In this document: positions 49,736 through 58,279 of the stretch, piece by piece
Layout of the letters: every line of letters begins with the position of its first letter
How positions within the stretch are numbered: the first letter of the stretch is position 1
NCBI GenBank assembly: GCA_903910385.1
Contig: CAIVZM010000019.1
Coordinates: 1-64,000, forward strand
Length of the DNA stretch: 64,000 nt
Reading direction: 5' to 3'
Source of the DNA: an uncultured Armatimonadota bacterium
GTDB taxonomy: Bacteria > Armatimonadota > Armatimonadia > Armatimonadales > Armatimonadaceae
Translations under genes and position numbers: made by a program
Notes under the pieces: generated by a model
Seen by the model: the letters and a program-made list of their open reading frames with translations, nothing else
Told to the model about the DNA's origin: nothing
Databases searched by the model: none

Positions 49736-50214
49736 TAGTCCAATTCTTGAAGGATCGACTCGGCGGTTCGAAGCCCAAAGCTTCCCGCGTCGAGGTCATG
49801 GCGGCAAGGCCATTTCGGAATCCTGCGGTTTCCTGGGCAAGGGAAACGCGGGATGAAAATGCGCCGCCTATCGCGCTCCTGAAGATTCCGCGCCGCAAAG
49901 ACAAATTTGGAAACCTGATGGCGAAGATTTTTCGCTTGCCGGAGTATCGCCGCCTGGAACTGGACGAAATCGGCTCGGATGTGTGGGAACTCTGTGATGG
50001 CGAAACGCCCGTGGAGTCCCTTACGAAAGCGATTTGTGATCGTTATAAACTGAACCGTCGTCAGGCGGAAACGTCTGTAACGGCATATCTGAAAATGCTG
50101 GCGGAACGGAATCTGATCGCCCTGAAAGCGGGGCAAGGACAACGGACAACGGACGCCCGAGTGGATAAGAAGCGGAAAAGCGCCGCCGGGACAAAGAGGC
50201 ATCGAACAATATGA
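49732..50214 (+). CDS. PqqD-like protein
   Basis: 160 residues from the ATG at 49732, overlapping the previous stop (ATGA). The N-terminal 80 residues include PRRKDKFGNLMAKIFRLPE; the domain at about 82-140 (VWELCDGETPVESLTKAI, YKLNRRQAETSVTAYLKML) matches the PqqD fold, a winged-helix peptide-binding module also called a RiPP recognition element. In RiPP pathways it presents a leader peptide to a radical SAM or other modifying enzyme. No radical SAM gene or precursor is seen here, so this copy more likely binds a peptide or the transporter itself. The basic C-terminal tail ends at the start of the short permease gene, again overlapping by 4 bp. Confidence 0.82.
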   Translation: MIVQFLKDRLGGSKPKASRVEVMAARPFRNPAVSWARETRDENAPPIALLKIPRRKDKFGNLMAKIFRLPEYRRLELDEIGSDVWELCDGETPVESLTKAICDRYKLNRRQAETSVTAYLKMLAERNLIALKAGQGQRTTDARVDKKRKSAAGTKRHRTI

Positions 50215-50855
50215 GCGTTGAAGCGCGGCGGGGCGGCGTGCGAAAGCAGGTCGCTCTGCCCTGGAATAAGTCCATCGAGTTCGCTTATAAATCGGTCAAG
50301 ACCCGGTTTGGGCGGTCAATGGTCACTGCCGGGGGCGTCTTTCTGGGAATCGCCTTTCTGGCATCGGTTCTGATCAGCAAGGCAATCGCCGGGTCGAATA
50401 TCGAACCTGGGGAAAGCGCACGTCTGAACTGGCTGGTAGGTCTGTCACTGGCGGTATGCGTCGTCGGTATCACCAACGCCATGTTGATGAGCGTCACCGA
50501 GCGATTCCGTGAAATCGGGACGATGAAGTGTTTGGGAGCGTTGGATGGCTTTGTCGTCCGCATCTTCATGCTGGAAGCGGTAGCCATGGGCTTTATGGCT
50601 TCCGTAATGGGATGGACGGTCGGGACTCTGTTGATGGTTTTGACCAAATTTCTGGTCGGGGTTCCCAAGAATGCGCCCCTTGGAACGGTGTGGTACGGTT
50701 CGCTAGACTGGCTCGATCTCTTTGGAGTCTGGCCGGTCGGATCATTCTGGTTCTGTGTGATTCTGGGCGCGGGTCTTACCGCTCTGGCTACGTTTATTCC
50801 GGCGCGTCAGGCGGCGAACATTCCCCCTGCCGCCGCGCTTCGTACGGATGTTTAG
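50211..50855 (+). CDS. minimal FtsX-type ABC permease without ectodomain
   Basis: 214 residues; ATG at 50211 overlaps the PqqD-like stop. Four membrane helices are visible (about 41-62, 77-98, 122-150, 181-203) with the FtsX/MacB landmarks TERFREIGTMKCLGA after the second helix and FIPARQAANIPPAAALRTD at the end. MacB/LolC-type permeases normally have a 200-residue periplasmic domain between helices 1 and 2; here only about 15 residues separate them. It would pair with the peptidase-permease fusion, which does have the ectodomain, to form an asymmetric heterodimer driven by the next gene's ATPase. Confidence 0.88.
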   Translation: MSVEARRGGVRKQVALPWNKSIEFAYKSVKTRFGRSMVTAGGVFLGIAFLASVLISKAIAGSNIEPGESARLNWLVGLSLAVCVVGITNAMLMSVTERFREIGTMKCLGALDGFVVRIFMLEAVAMGFMASVMGWTVGTLLMVLTKFLVGVPKNAPLGTVWYGSLDWLDLFGVWPVGSFWFCVILGAGLTALATFIPARQAANIPPAAALRTDV

Positions 50856-50873
50856 TAAGGATTTTCAATCATA

Positions 50874-51671
50874 ATGACTATGGTACAGGAACAATCGCAG
50901 GCTCAGACCAACGGCGCGGCTTCCGTCAATGGCGAAAAGGGCGCGGAGTATGTCGTTCGCGCCAAGGATGTCACCAAAGTATTTAAAATGGGAACGGAGG
51001 AAGTCCATGCGTTGCGAGGAATTTCTCTGGACATCCGCCGAGGCGAATATATTTCCATTATGGGGCCGTCCGGTTCCGGCAAGTCGACATTCTTTAATAT
51101 GATCGGCGGACTGGATAAACCCAATAATGGGTCTGTTTTCATCAACGATACCGATATGGCGCAACTGGATGCACAGGAACTCGCCTTCCTCCGTTGTCAT
51201 ACCATCGGCTATATCTTCCAGACCTTTAACCTGATCCCGGTCATGACGGCGCTGGAAAACGTCACCCTGCCGACTATTTTCGCCGGAATGCCAGCCGAAG
51301 AAGGCACCCATCGGGCGATCGAATTGTTGGAAACGGTCGGGTTGGGGCACCGCCTGCACAACAAGCCGTCGCAGTTGTCCGGGGGGCAGCAACAGCGTGT
51401 GGCAATCGCCCGTTCGCTGGCGAACCGCCCCAGTATCATTCTGGCGGACGAACCGACCGGGAACCTGGATGAAAAGACGGGACGCGCTATTATCGAACTG
51501 TTGCGCGAACTGAACAAAAAGGAAAACGTCACCATTATTTCGGCGACGCACGACCACAAAATGCTGGACGTCTCCGACCGTATCGTCTGGATTCGTGATG
51601 GTCTGGTGGACAAAATCCAGAATCGCGAAGATATCGAAATTCAGGTCGGCGGTATCGAAGAAGGCCATTAA
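50874..51671 (+). CDS. ABC transporter ATP-binding protein (LolD/MacB type)
   Basis: 265 residues. Canonical motifs: Walker A GPSGSGKST (about 63-71), Q-loop IFQTFNLIP, signature LSGGQQQRVAIARSLA, Walker B IILADEPTGNLD and H-loop SATHDHKML. The LolD/MacB/FtsE subgroup is recognised from DEPTGNLDEKTG and the surrounding pattern; these ATPases act as mechanotransmission motors rather than classical pumps. A 28-residue hydrophilic N-terminal extension precedes VVRAKDVTKVFKMG. It starts 18 bp after the short permease and ends the operon, followed by an intrinsic terminator. The permease partners are the 214-residue protein and the large fusion. Confidence 0.96.
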   Translation: MTMVQEQSQAQTNGAASVNGEKGAEYVVRAKDVTKVFKMGTEEVHALRGISLDIRRGEYISIMGPSGSGKSTFFNMIGGLDKPNNGSVFINDTDMAQLDAQELAFLRCHTIGYIFQTFNLIPVMTALENVTLPTIFAGMPAEEGTHRAIELLETVGLGHRLHNKPSQLSGGQQQRVAIARSLANRPSIILADEPTGNLDEKTGRAIIELLRELNKKENVTIISATHDHKMLDVSDRIVWIRDGLVDKIQNREDIEIQVGGIEEGH

Positions 51672-51729
51672 TAGGCATATTCAATGCTTCCGATTCCTGT
51701 TCACGGTAAGGTAAACAGGGAAATGCGTG

Positions 51730-51770
51730 AAGGGGGGAGTGCAGGGGATCTGCATTCCCCCTTTATTTTT
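51730..51770 (+). terminator. intrinsic terminator of the six-gene ABC operon
   Basis: A stem of GGGGGAGTGCAG with CTGCATTCCCCC (one G-T wobble), extended by flanking A/T pairs, and a short GGGAT loop is followed by TTTATTTTT. It lies about 60 bp after the ATPase stop. Confidence 0.9.
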
Positions 51771-51806
51771 GGTGGAGAACGCAATCCGAAAACGCTGAAG
51801 AATTTG

Positions 51807-53060
51807 CTAATCCGGCATTTTATGATCTTCCATACGGAAGCGTCGCAGATGGGGTTGCGCCGCCGCAACATAGGCGGTGTACAAAACTGTCGCTACTCCG
51901 CCACTGACCACCGAGAAGAGCGGGCCGAACCATTTGGCTACTGCCCCCGCTTCCAGTTCGCCGAGTTGCGGCCCTCCCATAAAGAAAACCATGCTGATCG
52001 AAACCATACGACCCCGCATACGATCTGGCGTCACCATCTGCCGTAGTGTATTTCGCAAAACGGCGCTGACCATGTCCGTTGCGCCAGTCAGGGCAAGAAA
52101 GATAAACGCCATGGCAAAGGTGGTGACGAAGCCAAAGCCGATAGTCGCACAACCGAACCCGGCGACCGCCCACAGCAACGCCCTGCCGGAGTTCTTTATC
52201 GGTGGCAGGAAGTTCAATGCGATAGCCGTCGTCAGAGAACCGACCGAAGGCGCAGCAGACAGCCATCCGTACCCCTCAGCGCCAACATGCAGAATATCCC
52301 TGGCAAAGACGGGCAATAGAGAGTTTGCAGATGCGAAAAACGTCGCCACAAAATCAAGGCTCATGGTCGACCAGAGAATCGGTGTGGAACGGACGAAAGC
52401 GATACCTTCTTTCAGCGATTCCAGAAAACCGGGACGCTCTTCGGACGGATTACGCGGTTCCGGGCGATAGGTAAGCAGGGCAAGGGCGATAAGCGGAGCG
52501 ATAAAGGTTGTGGCATTGATAATATACGCCCAACCCGTTCCGAGACGTCCGATAACGACCCCCGCCATAGCCGGACCGATAACGGTCGCCGCCTGAAATC
52601 CTGTCGAGCCGAGAGTAATAGCGCTCTGTAATCGTTCCCGCCCGACCAGATTCGGGACGAGCGCCTGATACGCCGGATTATTGAACGCTGTCGCCGCCGC
52701 GCCGCAGGCGGAAAGGATATAGATTCCCGCCACCGAAATGTGATGTGTCAACGTGAGAATGCCGAGGGTGATCGCAATCAACGCCATCACGGACTGTGTG
52801 AGAATCAGCAGTTTCCGACGGTCGCTCTGATCCGCAATTGTCCCTGCCAGCAAAGAGAAGCAAATAATGGGGAGAACGCGGACGATGCCCATGGCGCCCA
52901 GCGCCAGCGGCGACCCGGTGAGATCATAAATCTGCCAGTGTAGCGCCGCATTCTGCATCATCGAACCGGCATTCGAGAAGGAGTTCGCCATCCATAACCG
53001 CCGGAAATCCTGAATCTGCAAGGCGGGGAATCGTTCTGCGAAATACTCCGACAATGGCAT
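51807..53060 (-). CDS. MFS transporter (EntS/MFS_3-like)
   Basis: 417 residues from the ATG at 53060; an in-frame ATG at 53114 would add 18 unlikely residues, and neither has a good ribosome binding site. About 12 hydrophobic helices are present, with the MFS loop signature GTIADQSDRRKLLIL between helices 2 and 3 and the repeated-half landmark TPDRMRGRMVSIS in the second half. The pattern FRRLWMANSFSNAGSMMQNAALHWQIYDLTGS is typical of the EntS-like (MFS_3) exporters of siderophores and other small molecules. The cargo is unknown. It converges on the ABC operon. Confidence 0.9.
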   Translation of the reverse strand: MPLSEYFAERFPALQIQDFRRLWMANSFSNAGSMMQNAALHWQIYDLTGSPLALGAMGIVRVLPIICFSLLAGTIADQSDRRKLLILTQSVMALIAITLGILTLTHHISVAGIYILSACGAAATAFNNPAYQALVPNLVGRERLQSAITLGSTGFQAATVIGPAMAGVVIGRLGTGWAYIINATTFIAPLIALALLTYRPEPRNPSEERPGFLESLKEGIAFVRSTPILWSTMSLDFVATFFASANSLLPVFARDILHVGAEGYGWLSAAPSVGSLTTAIALNFLPPIKNSGRALLWAVAGFGCATIGFGFVTTFAMAFIFLALTGATDMVSAVLRNTLRQMVTPDRMRGRMVSISMVFFMGGPQLGELEAGAVAKWFGPLFSVVSGGVATVLYTAYVAAAQPHLRRFRMEDHKMPD

Positions 53061-53146
53061 AGCATTTAGATAGTACCACCCCGTCTCCTTAGTTTCCGTG
53101 TCCGGCCTTCCCATGCCAGGAACGGAAAAACTCAGAGGGTGAAAAA

Positions 53147-53887
53147 CTACGGACAGACCGGACGAGGACTTCCCGTTTGCAGTACGGCTAACTGATTATT
53201 ACCTTTGAGCGGTTTTGTATGACCGTCCACGAAAAGCAGAACGGAACCGCCTGTATGACGCTCCGTGAGGAAATTGCCGACTTCAATGTTCTGGAAGCCG
53301 TCGTCCGTGGAAGATCGGTGGATTTCGTCCCAGACCGGATCATCCTGATGCGAGGCTTCTTCCGTCAGTAGCGTAATCTCGGAGGGCGAAGTCGTCAGGG
53401 TAGCCAGAGAGCGACCGGGACGGTAGCCCGTCATCGATGGTTCGGTAAGGCACGAGTTGAGAGCATAAGAATCGCCCGCCTGCTGTCCCTGATAATCATC
53501 CGGGCAGATATAGATGCGCGGGTCAAGCGTGTAGGGGTAGATCGCCCCTTTGCGAGGAATTGCGCTACCGGGGGTTCGGTTGAGCGGGAATACGGTGTAA
53601 TAGAGCCAGCCTCCCTCGGTATTTGCGCCCGGTTTGCCATCCGTTGCGGCGGGCAGACGTTCGTCATAGTCCTGAGCGTAGACGGCGAAGGCGAGACCAA
53701 GCTGATGCAGATTGGATAAACAAGCCGTTCGTCGTCCATTCTCTCTCGCCTGTGAAAAGACGGGGAAAAGAATCGCTGCCAGAACGGCGATAATGCCAAT
53801 AACCGTCAGCAGTTCAATCAGGGTAAATCCCGAAAAACGCCGAACGCCGCTATGATGTCGAAAACGCGGAAAACGCTTGCTGTACAT
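53147..53887 (-). CDS. type IV prepilin-like protein
   Basis: 246 residues from the ATG at 53887, chosen because AAGGAG lies 9 nt upstream. The leader is longer than usual (about 20 residues, very basic) and ends at SG before [15 protein letters not shown], so cleavage follows Gly20. The typical [36 protein letters not shown] and a C-terminal [10 protein letters not shown] are present. It belongs to the same large class as the prepilin at 17.3 kb but shares little beyond these motifs. It would be cleaved by a prepilin peptidase and inserted in the membrane or a pseudopilus. No pilus assembly genes are near. Confidence 0.88.
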   Translation of the reverse strand: MYSKRFPRFRHHSGVRRFSGFTLIELLTVIGIIAVLAAILFPVFSQARENGRRTACLSNLHQLGLAFAVYAQDYDERLPAATDGKPGANTEGGWLYYTVFPLNRTPGSAIPRKGAIYPYTLDPRIYICPDDYQGQQAGDSYALNSCLTEPSMTGYRPGRSLATLTTSPSEITLLTEEASHQDDPVWDEIHRSSTDDGFQNIEVGNFLTERHTGGSVLLFVDGHTKPLKGNNQLAVLQTGSPRPVCP

Positions 53888-54057
53888 TCCCGTTCGCTCC
53901 TTACCCACTTGCCTGAGGGAAGCGGATCGCTTTGTTCCACTTCTCTGTGCCGGGTTGCGTTTGAAACGCGCCCATTCACACTATGGGACGCGCCATGACG
54001 AATAAGGTGACATGTTACGGAAAAATAGAAGGGATGGGAGCGATCCGTAGACTCTTT

Positions 54058-54708
54058 CTATGACTCCAGAGCGGAAACGAACGCCGCCAGCTTTTCTCCA
54101 TCTAATGCGTCCCCGGTACGCACTCCGGAACAGACGTCCAGAGCGTATGGGCGAACGATTTCAATCACCTCAGACACATTGTCCGGGCGCAACCCGCCTG
54201 CAAGAAAGACAGGGGTGGGGAAAATCGCATCCCGAATACGGCGACTGATCTTCCAGTCGTGGCGTCGCCCGGTTCCGCCGAGTTCTTTCACCGGTAGGGA
54301 GGGATTGCCGGAGTCCAGTAAGATAGCATCGACGCAAGGCGCCAGCCGAACCGCTTCCTGAAACGATTCCTCACCGACCACATGGACCACCTGAATCAGG
54401 GCGATTCCTGGTAATGCGTCCCGCAAAACGGGATAAACCTCCGCCGAGACGCTATCGACGAGTTGTATCGCGTTTGTTCGACAACGGCGATGCTGTGCAA
54501 TGATCGTGTCAGCATCCGTTTCGCTGGTTAAAAGGAAGGTCGCGACTCCCGGCGGAACAGTGGTTGCAATTCGGGCGATTCGCTCTTCCGGAATCGGACC
54601 CGGTCCACTGGGCATGGTGGATACCAGACCGATCGCTGAGGCTCCGTAGCGGACGGCGGACTGCGCTTCCTCGATTGTGGCGATACAGCAAACTTTGAAT
54701 CGTGTCAT
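54058..54708 (-). CDS. phosphoribosylanthranilate isomerase-like protein (TrpF family)
   Basis: 216 residues. TrpF carries out the Amadori rearrangement in tryptophan synthesis. The TIM-barrel shows FKVCCIATIEEA with the general-base Cys position near the N-terminus, AILLDS with the catalytic Asp, GGTGRRHDW and FLAGGLRPDNVSEVIEIVRPYALDVCSGVRT, all fitting TrpF. Differences are the Cys-Cys in place of the usual Cys-Gly and the loss of the common Thr (CGIT to CCIA). No other trp gene is nearby. It is either the genome's TrpF at a detached locus or a paralogue; a second trpF elsewhere would favour the latter. Confidence 0.75.
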   Translation of the reverse strand: MTRFKVCCIATIEEAQSAVRYGASAIGLVSTMPSGPGPIPEERIARIATTVPPGVATFLLTSETDADTIIAQHRRCRTNAIQLVDSVSAEVYPVLRDALPGIALIQVVHVVGEESFQEAVRLAPCVDAILLDSGNPSLPVKELGGTGRRHDWKISRRIRDAIFPTPVFLAGGLRPDNVSEVIEIVRPYALDVCSGVRTGDALDGEKLAAFVSALES

Positions 54709-54765
54709 GGACCCGCCTCATCCTGTTCCATCAAAAATGAGGGACTGTTTTTCCGGCGACAGCGG

Positions 54766-54794
54766 TTGATATTATCGTATCGCTTCGTTATATA
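54766..54794 (+). promoter_or_regulatory. promoter of AraC-type regulator gene
   Basis: TTGATA (54766-54771) and TATATA (54789-54794) with a 17-bp spacer lie about 80 bp before the regulator's ATG. Confidence 0.5.
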
Positions 54795-54876
54795 TTATAT
54801 CTACGATAGCGGATCAACGGCACACACTGAAGGAAGTCCCTGTCCCGTCGGATAAGGCTAATACGAGGAAGAATGT

Positions 54877-55761
54877 ATGCAGTTTCTCAATGGCGGCTAT
54901 GCAGGGGAGAAGGAAGCCTTTCGTGATCTGGCCGGAATGCGTCTGATTGAGTCCCGGTATACGCGGCAGGTGGCGATGAAGAAACATAGTCATCGGTTTG
55001 CGTTTTTACATATCGTTCTGCGCGGAACAACGCGCGAGGAGTCTTCGCTTCCGGTAAACGATCTCAGTGTCGCTGAGGCGGTCTTTCATCCGGCGAGGTC
55101 GCCTCATGCAACGGTGTGGCAAGGCGATAGCGCCGGGTTTGCGGTGGAATTCGGCGCGGGAATCGATTCAGAACTTCGTGATCGACTTGCGGAGCGTCCG
55201 GTCGCCCTGCCGATCAGTCAGGTTTCGGGGTTGATGATCGCTTTACGCCGCGAAGCCTATCGCGCGGATAATTGCGCTTCGCTTGCTGCGGAATGTTATG
55301 CGGCGGAGATTCTGAGCCTGGTGGAAAAGCGTTCGGCGGAAAAAATGGAGACGCAAACGCCGCAATGGCTTCGCCAGGCGCGTGAGATGATCTATGACTC
55401 CGGTGTGATCCCCCTCTCACTGACACAGATCGCCCGAACTGTGCAGATTCATCCTGTTCATCTTTCGCGGGCATTCCGCCAGCATTATCAAGAGACTCTG
55501 GGGGATTGTCTCCGTCGCCGACGTATCCAGTTCGCCTGCCAACAGATCGGCGCCAGAGATATTGCATTGACCGAAATCGCTCAGGAAGCGGGATTCGCAG
55601 ATCATGCGCACTTTTCCCGCACCTTCCGACACTATATCGGCATGACGCCGTCCGAGTATCTGACCCTGTTAAAACCGCAATCGAAACGCGGTAAAGACTG
55701 CGAATCGCGAAAACACGGTGGTCAGAACGATGATGTTAAATCCGTTCAAGCATTACGCTAA
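54877..55761 (+). CDS. AraC-family transcriptional regulator
   Basis: 294 residues. The N-terminal half (about 10-150) is a cupin-like sensing domain (HSHRFAFLHIVLRGTTREE, VFHPARSPHATVWQG). The C-terminal 100 residues contain two helix-turn-helix units with the AraC pattern: LSLTQIARTVQIHPVHLSRAFRQHY and ALTEIAQEAGFADHAHFSRTFRHYIGMTPSEY. GAGGAAGA precedes the ATG. The beta-lactamase-fold hydrolase gene begins 20 bp downstream and is probably co-transcribed, perhaps regulated by this protein. The inducer is unknown. Confidence 0.93.
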   Translation: MQFLNGGYAGEKEAFRDLAGMRLIESRYTRQVAMKKHSHRFAFLHIVLRGTTREESSLPVNDLSVAEAVFHPARSPHATVWQGDSAGFAVEFGAGIDSELRDRLAERPVALPISQVSGLMIALRREAYRADNCASLAAECYAAEILSLVEKRSAEKMETQTPQWLRQAREMIYDSGVIPLSLTQIARTVQIHPVHLSRAFRQHYQETLGDCLRRRRIQFACQQIGARDIALTEIAQEAGFADHAHFSRTFRHYIGMTPSEYLTLLKPQSKRGKDCESRKHGGQNDDVKSVQALR

Positions 55762-55781
55762 ATCTGGGTTACGTTAGGGGT

Positions 55782-57050
55782 ATGGAAAACACGATACGAA
55801 ATTTATTGCGAATAGGAATTTCCTCCCGAAGTCTTGCTGTCCTCACTGGTTTCCTTCTCTGTCTGTCAGGAAGGGTATCCGCCTTCGATACCGAACCGTT
55901 AACAGCATCGGATGCGCGACGCGGCGCGGTAGAGCGGTCTTATTTCCCCGATTCTCCTATCGCCGGGGAAAAGGGGTGGCTTCTGCAGGATAGATTAAAG
56001 CGCTACCGGGTCCCCGGAGTGCAAATCGCTGTCGTAAAAGGCGGCGTCCTCGACTGGACACAGGGCTATGGATTAGCGGACACAAAGACGGGCCGCCGTG
56101 TCACCGCACGAACGGTTTTCGATGCAGGTTCCACCAGCAAAGCGGTGACCGCAATGCTAATTATGAAACTGGCGGATCAGGGCAAAGTTCGACTGGATGA
56201 TCCGGTCAATAACTACCTGATTTCGTGGAAAATTCCCGAGAACGAGTTCACTCGCAAAACGCCGGTAACGATCCGGCATCTGTTATCGCACACAGCAGGA
56301 ACGAATGTTTCTGGATTCTGGGGGTATCTGGAAAGCGATCCCTTACCGAATCTGGCGCAAATTCTGGAGGGAGCCCCGCCCGCCGCCAACGCGCCCATTC
56401 GGGTCGAAGCGGAACCGGGCGTCAAATGGCGATACTCTGGTGGCGGTTTTGTCATTCTTCAGCAAATGATCGAAGATGTAACTAAAAAACCCTTCGCCGA
56501 GGCGGCGAACGCGATGATATTCCGACCTCTGGGCATGAAACGAAGCTCCTTTGTGCAGGGTTTACCGCCGGAACTGCATTCTGATGTCGCTGTGCCGTTT
56601 TCTGAGGCGTCTTATTTTAAAGGGAAACGGTTGCATCCTCATGCTGCGGCGGCGGGACTATACTCTACCTCCGCTGATCTGGCGCTCCTTATCGGAGCGA
56701 TGTCGGCTTCGCTTCAAGGCAGGCAGGGAGCCTTTTTCACCCGTGATGCCGCCCAACAACTGATTACTCCCCTGATTCGCGACCGGGAGCCGTGGAATCG
56801 GAGCGAACCGAACCGACGAAACACGCAAAAAGATCAGGCGGCAGGATTCATGTCGCTCAGTCGCAATGGTCTGGCAAACGAGGCGAGTTATGCCTATTAC
56901 GATGGACTAAATGCAGGTTTCCGCTCCCGGTTGATGTTCGATCCTGCAACGGGAGTGGGTTATTTTTTGGGAGTTTCGTACAGGTCTTTGAGGTCTGCGA
57001 AAGCGAACAACTTCGCCGCGACGAACTTGTCCGTGGCATTCCCGCTGTAG
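55782..57050 (+). CDS. serine beta-lactamase-fold hydrolase, C-terminus apparently replaced
   Basis: 422 residues. A signal peptide (about 15-34) precedes a class C beta-lactamase/CubicO-type domain: SxxK motif with Ser117 and Lys120 (AGSTSK), a YSG motif in KWRYSGGGF, and PLGMKRSSF. Members are esterases, DD-peptidases or lactamases. Homologous sequence appears to run to about residue 395 (DPATGVGYF), after which family members continue with a tail around a V-x-T-N segment. Here the final 30 residues are instead read antisense through the 3' end of the convergent choloylglycine-hydrolase-family gene (91-bp overlap). The gene is probably a 3'-truncated remnant or still active with an odd tail. 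Co-directional with the AraC gene. Confidence 0.8.
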   Translation: MENTIRNLLRIGISSRSLAVLTGFLLCLSGRVSAFDTEPLTASDARRGAVERSYFPDSPIAGEKGWLLQDRLKRYRVPGVQIAVVKGGVLDWTQGYGLADTKTGRRVTARTVFDAGSTSKAVTAMLIMKLADQGKVRLDDPVNNYLISWKIPENEFTRKTPVTIRHLLSHTAGTNVSGFWGYLESDPLPNLAQILEGAPPAANAPIRVEAEPGVKWRYSGGGFVILQQMIEDVTKKPFAEAANAMIFRPLGMKRSSFVQGLPPELHSDVAVPFSEASYFKGKRLHPHAAAAGLYSTSADLALLIGAMSASLQGRQGAFFTRDAAQQLITPLIRDREPWNRSEPNRRNTQKDQAAGFMSLSRNGLANEASYAYYDGLNAGFRSRLMFDPATGVGYFLGVSYRSLRSAKANNFAATNLSVAFPL

Positions 57051-58081
57051 CTCTTCCCGCCCACCAGTTCCATTTTCTTGACCGAAGCCCCTTGCTTGAA
57101 ATCCAGGTCATCCAGGCGTACCCAGAAAGTCGCCGGGGACAGCGCAGAGTCAAAGAGCACGACGCGATTGGTACTGTCGCTCACGGTCCGCCATACCGTA
57201 GACGAGACCCAGGGCTGCTCTTCATTAGAAAAACCCAACGGAGTGCCAACGCTACGCATTAGAGATAATACCGCCATCGCCGCCTGATATTGGAACTTCT
57301 GCTGCGGAGCCCCGGTGATGTACTTCGGGGCCGCCTCGACCGGAACCTCTTCGAGCAAGTACGAAGCGCGGACGAAGCGGTCGGCGGCGCGTGAGGTGCC
57401 GGGGAGGGACTTGTTGATACCGCCCGCCTCCTTCCAATATTCCATGATTGCCAACTGCTTGTCGTAGGTGGGAGAGTTGGTCATCACCTTGTACTGCTTG
57501 CCGTGGTGAATGACCAACTTGCCATTGACGTACTCTAAGACCGCCGAGTCGCCCGTGCGGTCAGAAATCGCCAGATGCATATTCGCGGGGCGACCCGTCG
57601 CCAATACCACGGTTTGCACGCGGAAATTCTCTTTCCGAAGGTCGGCGACCGCATCAGCGACCGTGGCGAAGTTATCCAGGACGTACTGCGCCCATGTGCT
57701 CATGCAGATGACTTTACCGCCTTCGGCGGGCTTGCCGTAGTCCGACTCAACCAGGGCGAGCAGATTGACGACCAACCCCTTCTCGTTCATCCCTTCGCTG
57801 GTTCCAATGTCGTAGCCCGTGACAATCAGGCTGCCGTACTTGGATTCCCACGTGACGGTGTTCTTCCCGCCCATCCCGTCGCGCTTCATCCCGCGGGGCA
57901 GGACCCACATATTGGAATGGAGATCCTCGCCCCAGTCCATCGAACGTCCGGTGAGGACAGTGCCATCTTTGGCGATGTAGAGCGCCCGTGTGCAGGCCTT
58001 TACAGCAGCAGGAATGGCCGCCAGTGCGACCGCGGCGATGAGGGCGATCAAGAGACAGAGATACTTGCGATTAGTTTTCAT
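56960..58081 (-). CDS. choloylglycine hydrolase/penicillin V acylase family protein
   Basis: 373 residues from the ATG at 58081 (a TTG at 58093 is also in frame). The signal peptide ends at VKA so that Cys30 becomes the N-terminal nucleophile of the Ntn-hydrolase (ACTRALY). Also seen: Arg and Asp in TGRSMDWGED, Asn in VMTNSPTYDKQ, and the Arg in SRAADRFVRASY, all family landmarks. Members cleave linear amides: bile-salt conjugates, penicillin V or N-acyl homoserine lactones. The substrate is not predictable. Its last 91 bp overlap the beta-lactamase-fold gene tail-to-tail. Base composition looks a little GC-richer and more regular than nearby genes. Confidence 0.93.
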   Translation of the reverse strand: MKTNRKYLCLLIALIAAVALAAIPAAVKACTRALYIAKDGTVLTGRSMDWGEDLHSNMWVLPRGMKRDGMGGKNTVTWESKYGSLIVTGYDIGTSEGMNEKGLVVNLLALVESDYGKPAEGGKVICMSTWAQYVLDNFATVADAVADLRKENFRVQTVVLATGRPANMHLAISDRTGDSAVLEYVNGKLVIHHGKQYKVMTNSPTYDKQLAIMEYWKEAGGINKSLPGTSRAADRFVRASYLLEEVPVEAAPKYITGAPQQKFQYQAAMAVLSLMRSVGTPLGFSNEEQPWVSSTVWRTVSDSTNRVVLFDSALSPATFWVRLDDLDFKQGASVKKMELVGGKSYSGNATDKFVAAKLFAFADLKDLYETPKK

Positions 58082-58279
58082 AGATTTCTTCAATTCGAAA
58101 TTGGCGCTCCAAGGGCAAAGTAGTCATTACGCCCAGTCAAAACGCCAAAAGTCTGCGGACTGCCGAATTTACGGCGGCGGATAGGCAATTCGCTGATTCC
58201 ATCAAGCCTGACTAACGATTCAATTCAGAAGGGCGCTTTAGAGACCTTCCATTGAATTAGCATTCAGGCATTTGGCAAG

